Assembly: GCA_041940305.1 (NCBI GenBank)
Contig: JBGTSJ010000002.1
Span: 521,841 to 585,840, forward strand
Direction: 5' to 3'
Length of the DNA stretch: 64,000 bases
Origin: JBGTSJ01 sp041940305
GTDB lineage: Bacteria > Planctomycetota > Planctomycetia > Planctomycetales > Planctomycetaceae
In this document: positions 19,501 to 27,441 of the stretch, in pieces
Numbering within the stretch: position 1 is the first letter of the stretch
How the letters are laid out: every line of letters begins with the position of its first letter
Notes under the pieces: model-generated
The model's input: the letters and a program-made list of their open reading frames with translations, nothing else
What the model was told of the DNA's origin: nothing
The model's database searches: none
Made by a program: the position numbers and the translations under genes

Positions 19501-19705
19501 CGCCGGCGTTGCGGGTGAGGAACTCCCGAAAGCTGCGGGCGGCGACGTCCCAGCGCTCCTGCTTGTAGAACTCGAGCGCGACGTTGTAGTCGTCGGTGGC
19601 GTCGGCGAGGAGTGCGGGGGGAGCCAGCAGACAGGCTGCGGTGCAGAGAACCAGGAGAGCGGTCGCGGTCGGGCGGAATCTGGCTGTTTTCGCGGGTTTC
19701 GTCAT
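16544..19705 (-). CDS. large secreted TPR-repeat protein (YbgF/CpoB-like architecture)
   Basis: The protein has 1053 residues. A signal peptide (about 1-35, ATALLVLCTAACLLAPPALLADA) is followed by an almost continuous array of tetratricopeptide repeats. A typical unit is VPAARLYLGQALVNQRKFDEARKVFRDYVAAHPDLDDVPLARFRIAESSYF. A GAGGA ribosome-binding site precedes the ATG. The next gene, 70 bases downstream, is ExbB/TolQ. TPR proteins of this kind act as periplasmic scaffolds for Tol/Exb-type envelope machines. The specific partners are unknown. Confidence 0.88.
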   Translation of the reverse strand: MTKPAKTARFRPTATALLVLCTAACLLAPPALLADATDDYNVALEFYKQERWDVAARSFREFLTRNAGDAHVPAARLYLGQALVNQRKFDEARKVFRDYVAAHPDLDDVPLARFRIAESSYFLQEYDAALKELDEYLTQHPDHELAVRASHYKGQTQLRLNDAAGAAATLSDLLKGSPDKAIADEARYGLARAREALGEQPAAAELYRQLAADLQGRFAPDAQFRLAAMFFEAKEYARAEQEFAALSERFPQHRLAPSAELNAGYASYSLNQHPAAIAHFRKAAADPEFAPTAEMWIGLSQKQQGDYAAASQTLQTTYERDESQPLADRLLFHWADSELRAGNYGQSQALFARLVERFPDNERADDSLHLATESALRAGDLDAAERFHQQFEQTFPGSGLRWLQWIVSGRIHLARGDALAATDSANPAAAEQYRLAAARFSSVVNDSELAGTRSQARLQLGRAHARLADHEQVVAALAPLVDEFRSGMGDRELADGLLLQSESLLRLQRFADAVDVAQVYLGIPNAPDPAAAWSSIALAETRQNHPDEAAAALEQLAQADRTSLTVARVAYECAEAAYSAMQWQTAARLFERAASIDEATGYHAAALSGLGYSQHEAGDHAAAAQTFAALIAAHPDDRPLASNAAHMQGLSLQMSGDLAAAAEAYAAGRDQFTLAGNESPSDADRTAGYNAYRCAKGAARAWRDLGQVQQSDDAYQLAYEELKLQPVDQQAELDKLLNEWALLSYEAERFERSDELFNLLLTERPDSSLADDARLYLGESAFFANRPDEARELFQAVITDEQADPFVRQRAHLLMLDIAAQQKLWPDLLQSASTFIEQFPESDQTPYARYRLGEAAIETGDLDRAVAELSALTQQPEESPVAGAEWYPSVWVLLAEAYLRQKDYPQVEATVAEFRRRLPDSPYLYHADEVLGRSYQAQAYLEKAREAFSRVVNSESGRRTATAARAQFNIAETYLIEKNPEVALAEYYKVYVSYAYPEWQAPALFQAGQCDESLKRWDGATKTYETLIAEFPDSEFAPMAEARLEVVRNKQSP

Positions 19706-19866
19706 ACTGCCGTCCTCGGGTCGCGCGGCGCGTGAGAGTTGAATGGTATCTGCGCCGGCGCGCGGGGGGCAAGGAGATGTTTGAATGGAGTGCGGGGGAC
19801 GCGGTGCGGGTCGTGGTGGAGAGCGCCGCGTGGGCCCGGAGTTCGCGGCAGGTGAATTGTGGGTCC

Positions 19867-19900
19867 AGCGGTCGGCACAGGGGACTGTGCCGGCGACTTT
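19867..19900. repeat. GGCACA-type hairpin repeat, copy 2
   Basis: Stem GGCACAG (19874-19880) and CTGTGCC (19885-19891), loop GGGA, flanked by AGCGGTC on the left and GGCGACTTT on the right. The flanks are shared almost base for base with the copy at 33713-33746, so the repeat unit is about 34 bp. It lies just upstream of the ATP-grasp gene and could form in its leader RNA. Confidence 0.85.
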
Positions 19901-19917
19901 AGGAGACGGACGAGTCG

Positions 19918-20805
19918 ATGCAGATCGCGGTGCTGGGGAATGCGGGGAGCTGGTATGTGGCGGACCTGGCCCGCGCGGCGGCGGCGCGGGGAGATCAGTG
20001 CACGCGAATCGATTATCGAGCCGTTGTGGCGGCGGTGTCGCGGGAACGGAGCGGAGTGACTTCGCACGAACAGTCGCTGGATGACTGCGACGCCATCCTC
20101 GTGCGGACGATGCCCCCCGGTTCGCTGGAGCAGGTGGTGTTCCGGATGGACTGCCTGCTGATGCTGGAAGCGCGGGGCGTCACCGTGCTGAACCCGCCGC
20201 GGGCAGTGGAATGCGCGGTGGACAAGTACCTGTGCACCGCGCGGCTGTGTGCGGCGAATCTGCCCGTCCCGGAGACGGCGGTGTGCGAGAGCAGCGAGGC
20301 GGCGCTGGAGGCATTTGAGAGGCTGGGGGGGGACGTCGTGGTCAAGCCGATCTTCGGATCGGAGGGGCGCGGCATTCTGCGCGTCAACGATCCGGACCTC
20401 GCACTGCGGACGTTCCGCACGCTGGAGCGGCTGCAGGCGGTGCTCTATCTGCAGCAGTTCGTGGAGCACGAGGGATTCGACGTGCGGGTGCTGGTGCTGG
20501 ACGGGCAAGTGGTGGGAGGGATGCGGCGGGCGAACCCGCACGACTTCCGGACCAACGTCGCGCGGCAGGCCCAGGCGCTGCCGCATGAGGTCACCGATGC
20601 AGAAGCCGATCTGGCGCAGCGGTCGACGGCGGCGGTGGGGGCGCGGTTTGCGGGGGTCGACCTGCTGTATGCGCGCAGCGGCGAATGCCTTGTAATCGAA
20701 GTGAATGCCGTCCCGGGGTGGCGCGCGTTTCAACGCGTGACGGGGATCGACGTGGCGGATCGACTGCTGGAAGTGCTGCGGCGATCCGTCAGAGGGGGTT
20801 CGTGA
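19918..20805 (+). CDS. RimK-family ATP-grasp ligase
   Basis: The protein has 295 residues with the complete ATP-grasp layout: an N-terminal pre-grasp domain, DVVVKPIFGSEGRGI as the phosphate-binding loop, YLQQFVEHEGFDVRVLVLDG in the middle, and CLVIEVNAVPGW with the Mg-binding acidic and Asn residues. RimK/MptN relatives add glutamate to a carboxylate: to ribosomal protein S6, to F420, or to tetrahydrosarcinapterin. Planctomycetes carry such ligases among their H4MPT-linked C1 genes, and two other genes of that pathway are found at 50.3-51.8 kb. A role in H4MPT tailoring is therefore plausible but not proven. An inositol-monophosphatase-like gene follows downstream. Confidence 0.85.
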   Translation: MQIAVLGNAGSWYVADLARAAAARGDQCTRIDYRAVVAAVSRERSGVTSHEQSLDDCDAILVRTMPPGSLEQVVFRMDCLLMLEARGVTVLNPPRAVECAVDKYLCTARLCAANLPVPETAVCESSEAALEAFERLGGDVVVKPIFGSEGRGILRVNDPDLALRTFRTLERLQAVLYLQQFVEHEGFDVRVLVLDGQVVGGMRRANPHDFRTNVARQAQALPHEVTDAEADLAQRSTAAVGARFAGVDLLYARSGECLVIEVNAVPGWRAFQRVTGIDVADRLLEVLRRSVRGGS

Positions 20806-21137
20806 TGCCCGGTGCAGTTCATTGAACCGCGGAGAACGCTGAGGACGCGGAAAGAGGGAGACAGACATAGATAACTGAGGCGGCGACGGAACTGCCTGGG
20901 GATGTCGCGGAGATACCATGTGCGGGCGATCTGCTGTACAAGACGCAGGCGAGGGCGAGCGGCCCTCGTGAAGGTAGCCGAACCTCTGTAGCCGGCCTCT
21001 CCGAGGCCGGGCGAGCGGAGAAACCTTGCCGATCCGGCTGGTGCGGACAGGGTCATAGACCTCTTTGACAGATTTTGACGGCGGTGATGGACACGATCGA
21101 ACCACCCGTTGCTCGCGGATTTTTCTGGACTTGAACG
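20806..21137. other. 332-bp intergenic region packed with short repeats
   Basis: No credible gene. It contains a perfect hairpin CGAGGGC/GCCCTCG (20950-20956 with 20962-20968) and a perfect 8-bp hairpin CCGGCCTC/GAGGCCGG (20992-20999 with 21003-21010). Near its start is a quasi-repetitive purine-rich stretch (ACCGCGGAGAACGCTGAGG, then GACGCGGAAAGAGGG). It separates two same-strand genes and probably holds the promoter of the second. Confidence 0.6.
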
Positions 21138-22067
21138 ATGCCTGAACTGGCTGCAGAACTGATTGAGCCGTTGCGGCGGCATGCACCGAGCCTGCTGCGC
21201 TGGAGCGGCGCGATTGCGAAGCAGTTGCGGCGGTTCAATGTGGCGGTGGAGGGAAAGTCGTCCGGCAGCGCGAACACGGATGCACTGACGCTGGCCGACC
21301 TGACCGTCCAGGAACTGGTGCTGTCGGGACTGAGGGACGCCGACCCGCTGTTCCGTCGCTGCCGGGTGGAGGCCGAAGAATCGAACGGGGACCTGGCGGC
21401 GTTCGCGGGGGAGAGCCCATGCGTGCTGGCGCTGGACCCGATCGACGGCACGCGGACGTTCCGGGATCACACCGGCGACGGCTATGCCGTAATGCTGCAT
21501 CTGCGCACGGTCAGCGAGATGCTGTATTCGCTGGTGTTCCTGCCCGAGATGGGCCCGACCGGGACGTGGGTGCAGGCGTACGGTTCGACCATTCAATGCG
21601 GTCCCGATGATCCGCGGCGTCCGGCGGCGGAAGTGCTGGAGAGCATGCCGCCGCTCGATCGCGCCCGTCGTGAAAGCGGGTCGCCAAAGATCTACATGAT
21701 TGGATTCCAGCAGCGGGACCGGGAGCGGGCACAGGCGGTGACGGACGCCGGGCTTGAGGGCGTGGCGCCGGACGACATGCCGGGGAGTATCTACCCATTG
21801 CTGTGCAGCGGCGAATTCGGGGGATCATTGATCCACTCGCCGAACGTGTACGACTTCCCGGTGTCGATGCACCTCGCGCGGATCCTCGGCGGAGATGCAG
21901 TGTGGGTCAAGGACGGTCGCAGCGTGGACTTCACGGAGACGTGGCTGGACGACCGGGCCGACATGCTGCGGCTGCGCGGGATCGTCGCGTGCGCGGCGGA
22001 CTCCAAGGTGATCAGTACACTCCGTGACGTGGCACGGGACTGGAACCCGAACCGGTATACGGAGTAG
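21138..22067 (+). CDS. inositol monophosphatase family protein
   Basis: The protein has 309 residues. The metal-binding signature is present: VEAEES with Glu80, and ALDPIDGTRTF with Asp100 and Asp103 (residues 98-108). A C-terminal SIYPLLCSGEFGGSLIHSPNVYDFPVSMHLARILGGDAVW takes the place of the usual WDxAAG motif and places the last acidic ligand at Asp of YDFP. The family hydrolyses inositol-1-phosphate, fructose bisphosphate or PAP, depending on subgroup. The altered C-terminal motif makes the substrate uncertain. It follows the RimK-like ligase; the two may be functionally linked. Confidence 0.82.
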   Translation: MPELAAELIEPLRRHAPSLLRWSGAIAKQLRRFNVAVEGKSSGSANTDALTLADLTVQELVLSGLRDADPLFRRCRVEAEESNGDLAAFAGESPCVLALDPIDGTRTFRDHTGDGYAVMLHLRTVSEMLYSLVFLPEMGPTGTWVQAYGSTIQCGPDDPRRPAAEVLESMPPLDRARRESGSPKIYMIGFQQRDRERAQAVTDAGLEGVAPDDMPGSIYPLLCSGEFGGSLIHSPNVYDFPVSMHLARILGGDAVWVKDGRSVDFTETWLDDRADMLRLRGIVACAADSKVISTLRDVARDWNPNRYTE

Positions 22068-22082
22068 CCGGCGAAGCTCAAC

Positions 22083-22113
22083 GAAACCCGGTTTCTTGAA
22101 GAAACCGGGTTTC
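22083..22113. terminator. AGAAACC-type hairpin repeat, copy 1 (bidirectional terminator)
   Basis: Perfect 13-bp inverted repeat: GAAACCCGGTTTC (22083-22095) and GAAACCGGGTTTC (22101-22113), loop TTGAA. It lies between the ends of two convergent genes, so it can stop transcription from both sides, although neither flank has a long T run. The same sequence recurs at 47321-47353, with a single arm at 32433-32447 and a degenerate copy at 34235-34268. Confidence 0.8.
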
Positions 22114-22129
22114 TGCCGGCGCTGATTCA

Positions 22130-23470
22130 TTACTGCTGTGACAGGAACATCGGCCACGGCAGCAGGAAGGCGTGATGCTGGAACAGTTCCAGCTTCCCTT
22201 CCTCGCCGATGAACTGGGTGAAGAACAGCAGGAAGACGTACGCCCCCAAGAGCGGCCACATCAGCAGGCGGACAAACAGCCGGGTGACGAACCAGGAGCG
22301 TTTCCCCTCGCGCTTCCGGCGGACGGCCCGATGGTAGGCCCAGCCGGCGATGACGCGGGTCGGGTAGATCGTGGCGATGAACACCAGCGTGATGAACCAC
22401 ATCGCGTCGCTGGGGGGGAGCACGATCTTGAACAGATACAGGGGGAGTGCGAACACGAAGATGAGGATGACGGCGAGCAGCCAGGCGAACGGGGCGTGAC
22501 GGAACAGATCGCGGACGGTCCCCAGTTCTCGAAAAGCCCGGAAGCGGTTCGTCGCCGCGAAGTGCGCCTGCAGGAAGGGGACCCAGGCGAACACGACCGT
22601 CAGCAGGAAGCCTCCGAGGATCGTGACGACGACGGGTCCGCCTTCGCTCGTCCGGGCGGCGGCGTAGAAGACGGTGGGGATCAGCAGCCAGGCAAACGCC
22701 CCCAGGAACGCGCGGAGGCCGAGCGAGAAATGATGCTTGAGCCGCAGCCGCGAGACGAAGTCGCGGATGTGCGCCGATGCCGTTTCTATGTAGTCCCCCG
22801 CGCGCAACCGGCGCACGAGCCAGAGTACGTTCTTGATCGGCCGGAAGAAGCAGCCCAGCGATCCGCCGCGTGCGAGGGCCAGGCAGATGTGCAGCGTGAT
22901 GGCGACCCAGGCGAAGCGGGTGAGGAAGGCGAGGATACCGGCCGCGGGAGCCGCGGGATCGATCAGTCGTGCATCCGTTGCGGCCGAGGAGAGCAGTCTC
23001 AAAGGCAGCAGCCAGAGATAACAGCCGAGTGCGATCGAGCCGATGCGCGGCGCGAGGCCGAGAAGCGGGAACGCGTTTTTGAACTTTCCGGTGCGTCCGA
23101 CGCGACCTTCGACTTCCAGCAGATAGCCGAGCGCGAGGAAGTTGGCGATCGGAACCGCGGCGATGATCGCCAGCATCAGGACGAGGCTGGCGATGCCGAA
23201 CAGTGCGCGGATGATCCACGCCGATGCGCGGAGGGGATGCCAGAAGAGGTGAGGTATCCGCGGCAGCCGGCCTTCGGAGTCGAACTCGGCGATCTCGAGC
23301 AATGCCGGTTTCGACGGCTTCGGCTCAAAATCGACGATCTCCAGCGGGCCGGAATCCGCGGTCGGCGTTCGATTCGCTGCCGGCAGCACATCCGCCAGCC
23401 AGATATCGCCGTCGCCGACATCGGTCGGACGAACGGTGGCACGGGTCGCTGACTGTGGCTGCTCCGGCAT
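22130..23470 (-). CDS. multi-pass membrane protein of unknown function
   Basis: The protein has 446 residues that I do not recognise. About 80 hydrophilic residues are followed by at least six to seven transmembrane helices. Examples are ALFGIASLVLMLAIIAAVPIANFLALGYLL, the stretch after FSLGLRAFLGAFAWLLIPTVFYAA, VTILGGFLLTVVFAWVPFL, and LLAVILIFVFALPLYLF. Between the helices are basic stretches such as HRAVRRKREGKR. There are no transporter or enzyme motifs visible. It is transcribed towards the inositol-monophosphatase gene and shares the hairpin terminator with it. Confidence 0.8.
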   Translation of the reverse strand: MPEQPQSATRATVRPTDVGDGDIWLADVLPAANRTPTADSGPLEIVDFEPKPSKPALLEIAEFDSEGRLPRIPHLFWHPLRASAWIIRALFGIASLVLMLAIIAAVPIANFLALGYLLEVEGRVGRTGKFKNAFPLLGLAPRIGSIALGCYLWLLPLRLLSSAATDARLIDPAAPAAGILAFLTRFAWVAITLHICLALARGGSLGCFFRPIKNVLWLVRRLRAGDYIETASAHIRDFVSRLRLKHHFSLGLRAFLGAFAWLLIPTVFYAAARTSEGGPVVVTILGGFLLTVVFAWVPFLQAHFAATNRFRAFRELGTVRDLFRHAPFAWLLAVILIFVFALPLYLFKIVLPPSDAMWFITLVFIATIYPTRVIAGWAYHRAVRRKREGKRSWFVTRLFVRLLMWPLLGAYVFLLFFTQFIGEEGKLELFQHHAFLLPWPMFLSQQ

Positions 23471-23899
23471 GACGTCGGCTGTGTGGGAGTCGCCCGAAGG
23501 AACAGATGCACCGTACGAAAATCGGTGCGCCTACGATAGATACCGCGATGAGGGGGCTGAGGTTTCACCGGACCCCTGAAACCCCGGCTGGGTGCGCCAG
23601 GTACTCAATGAGACGACACAAGGAAGGGAAGAAAAGGGAACGCTAATCTCCACTAATCTTCGCTAATCCAGAAAAGCCATTAGTGTAGATCAGCGGAGAT
23701 TAGCGTTCCTATTTTCACTTGACCCGCCGTTCCTGGCGAACTTTCATCTGCTTTCATCTGCGAGTTTGGCTCGAAAAGTCTAGAATTTCAGGGCAGGTTG
23801 AGCGAACTGCGGGTGTGCCGCTGCCCACGAATACAGAGATGGGATTGATCGAACGGGGCCGGCGGGGTCGAGTACCGCCGCCCGTATCGGGTGACCGCC
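23471..23899. other. 429-bp divergent intergenic region
   Basis: It separates the minus-strand membrane protein from the plus-strand DUF1549 gene, so it must hold promoters for both. Apart from the long AT-rich inverted repeat (23637-23709) it has a direct repeat of CTTTCATCTG (23741-23750 and 23751-23760). No convincing small ORF is seen. Confidence 0.6.
23637..23709. repeat. long AT-rich inverted repeat (ATTAGCG type)
   Basis: GGAACGCTAATCTCC (23637-23651) is exactly complementary to GGAGATTAGCGTTCC (23695-23709). The inner arms ACTAATCTTCGCTAAT and ATTAGTGTAGATCAGC continue the pairing with a few mismatches. The result is a roughly 70-nt stem-loop with short internal repeats of CTAAT. Its base composition is far richer in A and T than the surrounding DNA. 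Confidence 0.85.
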
Positions 23900-25849
23900 A
23901 TGAAACTGCGAACGATTGTTCCTCCGGTGCTGGTGGTGCTGGCCGTCGCCTGGGTGGCGAGCCTGGCGGCGCGGAGTCCGTTAAGTGACCGGCCGGCGGC
24001 CCTGAGTCGCCCGGTGGCGAGCGATCTCTCCACAGCCGTGGAGCAGGTGGACGCTCAGCTCGCGGAACTCTGGGAGGGAGACGGCATCGAACCGGCGGCC
24101 GTGGTGGAGGATGAGCTGGTCATTCTGCGGCGGCTGTCGCTGGCCCTGCACGGGACGATTCCGTCGCTGGAGGAGATTCGTCGATTCGAGGCGGATTCGC
24201 GCCCCGACCGGCTGGAGCGCTGGACCGCCGCGATGCTGGAGGACACTCGCTTCGCCGACTACTTCTCGCAGCGGCTGTCGCGCGCGTACGTGGGGGTCGA
24301 TGAGGGACAGTTCGTGCTGTTCCGGCGCGACCGGTTCAACGAGTGGCTCAGCCTGCAGCTGCAGGAGCATCGTCCTTACGACGAGATCGTGCGCGAGATG
24401 GTCTCCGGCACCGGGGTCTGGACCGGTGACCCGGAAGTGAACTTTCTGACGGGCGCCTATGCCAACGACCAGTTCGACCAGGACAAACTGACCGGCCGGG
24501 TGGTGCGGGCGTTCCTGGGCCAGCGGATCGATTGCGCCCAGTGCCACGACCATCCCTTCACGCACTGGAAGCAGAGCGAATTTGAAGGACTGACGGCGCA
24601 CTTCAGCGAGCTGAACGTGTCGCTCGTCGGCATCGAAGACAAGTCCGGGAGTCGGGGTCTGCTGTCGCCGGAGGCCGCGGCGACGGTCAAGGACGGACCC
24701 GTTTCGGAGAAACTGCGGGGCGCGCTCGGACGGCAGAAGATCGGCCTGCCGGACAACGCGGTCGTAACCAGTCTTGAAGCGGACCAGTTGTGGGTCGTCA
24801 CGGCCGGCCCCGAAGACGGGGACGCGGAGTCGGACGAAGACGTGGATGCGGAAGATGCTGCGACGGCGGACGTTCGGGCCGTGTTGCGGCGCACGGACGC
24901 GGGCATCGCGATCTTTCTGCCGGAGCGGGAGCACGTCATCGACGATACGCGGGCCGGCGAACTGCGAATCGCGTCCCCCACCGTGCCGTTCGGACAGGAG
25001 TGGGTGCCGGAGAGCGGCACGCGTCGCGAGCGGCTGGCGGCCTGGGTGACCCATCCGGAAAACAAGCGGTTCGAACGGGCCATCGCGAACCGCGTCTGGG
25101 CGCTGATGTTCGGCAAGCCGTACTACACGTACACAGCGGTCGATGACCTGCCCGATCCCGAAGAGGAGATCTCGTCGCTCAAGGTGCTCGATCTCCTCGG
25201 GGCCGATTTCCGGGCGCACGGGTGCGACATTCGCCGACTGATCCAGGTGATTGCGGCTTCGAACGCCTTCCGGATGGACTCGGTGCATCCGTTGCAGGTC
25301 GCACTCGACGATGCAGAGAACATGGCGGAGGATGAGTATCGCGACATCTGCCAGACGGTGGAGCGGATCGAGAGCCGCTGGGCGGTGTTCCCGCTCGTGC
25401 GGCTGCGACCGGAGCAGGTGATCGGGGCGATGCTGCAGGCGAACCACGTCACCACGATCGACCGGAACTCGCATCTGTTCGTCCGCTTTCAGCGGTTCAC
25501 GCGCGAGAACGATTTCGTCAACGCGTTCGGCGACCCGGGCGAAGCCGAACTGGAGGACCGCGTCGGCACGATTCCCCAGGCGCTGCTGCGGATGAACGGG
25601 CAGTTCGCCCGCGAGCTGACGGAGGCGGGACCGTTTTCGGCGCCCGGCCGGATCAGCGGGATGTCATCCACGCCGGAGCACTGCCTGGAGACGGCGTATC
25701 TCGTCTGCCTCACTCGCCGTCCCACTCCTGAGGAAGCCGCGTACTTCCTCCCGCAGTTGCAGGAGCAAAAAGGGCCTGCGGCTGATGGAGTGATGCAGGA
25801 TCTGTACTGGACGCTCTTCAATTCCCCGGAGTTCAACTGGAATCACTGA
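23900..25849 (+). CDS. DUF1549/DUF1553 planctomycete protein with CxxCH
   Basis: The protein has 649 residues from the ATG at 23900; a GTG three codons earlier is possible. An N-terminal export signal (TIVPPVLVVLAVAWVASLAA) is followed by DUF1549 (ELVILRRLSLALHGTIPSLEEIRRF...RLSRAYVGVDEG). Next comes IDCAQCHDHPFTHWKQSEF with a haem-c-like CxxCH at C212-C215-H216, then DUF1553 with HPENKRFERAIANRVWALMFGKP. The DUF1549/1553 family is greatly expanded in planctomycetes and is nearly always followed by a DUF1501 gene, as here. The role is suspected to be in extracellular polymer degradation but is unproven. Confidence 0.92.
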   Translation: MKLRTIVPPVLVVLAVAWVASLAARSPLSDRPAALSRPVASDLSTAVEQVDAQLAELWEGDGIEPAAVVEDELVILRRLSLALHGTIPSLEEIRRFEADSRPDRLERWTAAMLEDTRFADYFSQRLSRAYVGVDEGQFVLFRRDRFNEWLSLQLQEHRPYDEIVREMVSGTGVWTGDPEVNFLTGAYANDQFDQDKLTGRVVRAFLGQRIDCAQCHDHPFTHWKQSEFEGLTAHFSELNVSLVGIEDKSGSRGLLSPEAAATVKDGPVSEKLRGALGRQKIGLPDNAVVTSLEADQLWVVTAGPEDGDAESDEDVDAEDAATADVRAVLRRTDAGIAIFLPEREHVIDDTRAGELRIASPTVPFGQEWVPESGTRRERLAAWVTHPENKRFERAIANRVWALMFGKPYYTYTAVDDLPDPEEEISSLKVLDLLGADFRAHGCDIRRLIQVIAASNAFRMDSVHPLQVALDDAENMAEDEYRDICQTVERIESRWAVFPLVRLRPEQVIGAMLQANHVTTIDRNSHLFVRFQRFTRENDFVNAFGDPGEAELEDRVGTIPQALLRMNGQFARELTEAGPFSAPGRISGMSSTPEHCLETAYLVCLTRRPTPEEAAYFLPQLQEQKGPAADGVMQDLYWTLFNSPEFNWNH

Positions 25850-25948
25850 GACGACGTTTGCAGCCGCGAGGCGACTTCGAATCTCTTGTCGATTCCCTTT
25901 CAATCGCGTCATACCGAACAAGCAGCCTGAAGGCTGTACTCCAACGCC

Positions 25949-27244
25949 ATGATCACTCACCACTCACCACTCACGCTTCCGCTCACTCGCCGTGACGTGC
26001 TTCGGGCCGCGGCCGGACTCGGCGTGTCGTTCATGGTGCCCGCGATGGGATTGCGGGCGGCCGAGCAGCGCGGGTCGGAGCGTCCCAAGTCGCTCATCAC
26101 GCTCTGGATGGCGGGGGGGCCCAGCCAACTGGAGACGTGGGACCCGCATCCGGGAACGAAGAACGGCGGTCCCACGCAGGCGATCGACACGACGCTCCCC
26201 GGGTTGCGGATCGCCCACCACTTCCCGCGGATGGCCGAGCAGATGCATCATCTGTCGGTGATCCGGTCCCTTGTCTCGAAGGAAGGGGACCACGAGCGCG
26301 GCACATACTTCGTGATGACCGGGTACCGGCCCGATCCGACGGTGGTGCACCCGTCGCTCGGCGCGCTGCTGGCCCGCAACCTGCCTGATGACGGCGTCGA
26401 GATTCCGCACCACGTCTCGCTCGCCAGCGGGGATGGCTTCGTGGTGCCGCGCGGAGGGTACCTCGGCGATCAGTACGACGCCTTCCGGATCTTCGATCCC
26501 GGCCAGAACGTGAACAATCTGAAGGGCATCGAGAACGAGGAACGGCAGGATCGCCGCCTCGCCGGACTCGATCTGCTGTCCCGCACATTCCGCCGCGGGA
26601 GGAGCGTGAGCGTCGACAACACGCTCCATCAGCACGTGGTGGAACGTGCGCTGACCATGATGAACTCCGAGCAGCTCAAGGCGTTCGACCTGCAGGAGGA
26701 GCCGAAGGAAGTCATCGACCGCTATGGCGACTCCCGGTTCGGGCGTGGCTGCCTCGTCGCGCGGCGGCTGGTCGAGACCGGCGTGCGCTCCATTCAGGTT
26801 GTGCTTCAGGGCTTCGATACCCACGCAGCCAACTTCACCGGACACGAAACGCAGGCCCAGCAGCTTGATCCGGCATTCTCCGCACTCGTGGCGGACCTGG
26901 CCGAGCGCGACCTGCTCGACTCGACCGTTGTCCTGTGCATCGGCGAGTTCGGCCGCACGCCGCAGATCAATCCGCTGGACGGGCGCGACCACTGGCCCAA
27001 CGGCTTCTCCTGCGTCATCGGAGGCGGCGGCCTGCGGTCGGGGCTGGTCATCGGCGAGACGTCCAATCCGGACGAGGCCGTCAACGTGAAGTCGATCCAG
27101 CCGGCCGACCCCATCAAGGTCCCCGACCTGTACGCGACCATCCTGCAGACGATGGGGGTCGAGTACGACTACGAGGAAATGACCCCCATCGGCCGCCCGC
27201 TGCTCCGCACCGAGGGTACGCCGATCGAGCGATTGCTGGCGTGA
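25949..27244 (+). CDS. DUF1501 family protein, Tat-exported
   Basis: The protein has 431 residues. A twin-arginine signal (TRRDVLRAAAGLGVSFMV, Arg14-Arg15) is followed by KSLITLWMAGGPSQLETWDPHPGTKNGGPTQAI, the hallmark start of DUF1501. Later come GEFGRTPQINPLDGRDHWPNGFSCVIGGGGLRSGLVIG and the closing IGRPLL. The fold is related to alkaline-phosphatase/sulfatase-like metalloenzymes (family inference). It follows the DUF1549 gene by about 100 bases on the same strand and forms the standard planctomycete pair, which is probably co-transcribed and exported. Confidence 0.93.
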   Translation: MITHHSPLTLPLTRRDVLRAAAGLGVSFMVPAMGLRAAEQRGSERPKSLITLWMAGGPSQLETWDPHPGTKNGGPTQAIDTTLPGLRIAHHFPRMAEQMHHLSVIRSLVSKEGDHERGTYFVMTGYRPDPTVVHPSLGALLARNLPDDGVEIPHHVSLASGDGFVVPRGGYLGDQYDAFRIFDPGQNVNNLKGIENEERQDRRLAGLDLLSRTFRRGRSVSVDNTLHQHVVERALTMMNSEQLKAFDLQEEPKEVIDRYGDSRFGRGCLVARRLVETGVRSIQVVLQGFDTHAANFTGHETQAQQLDPAFSALVADLAERDLLDSTVVLCIGEFGRTPQINPLDGRDHWPNGFSCVIGGGGLRSGLVIGETSNPDEAVNVKSIQPADPIKVPDLYATILQTMGVEYDYEEMTPIGRPLLRTEGTPIERLLA

Positions 27245-27441
27245 TGGACGGAAATCAGGACTGATCGACAGCAAACGGCGGGACTTCGCCTTAAGTGGGA
27301 AAACCGTGGTCGCCTTCGGCTCTGTCCTGGACTGATCGCGGTATTGACGGCTTTCCAGCAGAACCCCTAGGATTCCCCGCTTTTTCTCGTTAGGGGACCC
27401 GATGCGGGGTCGGCGGCCCCGGCGATGGCCGGAGGCAGTGG

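Noticed and set aside
21825..23219. 464-codon minus-strand ORF
   Set aside because: Shifted frame over the membrane protein and antisense to the phosphatase-like gene; Arg/Pro-rich, with no membrane helices.
23981..25474. 497-codon minus-strand ORF
   Set aside because: Antisense to the DUF1549 gene; Arg/His-rich shadow.
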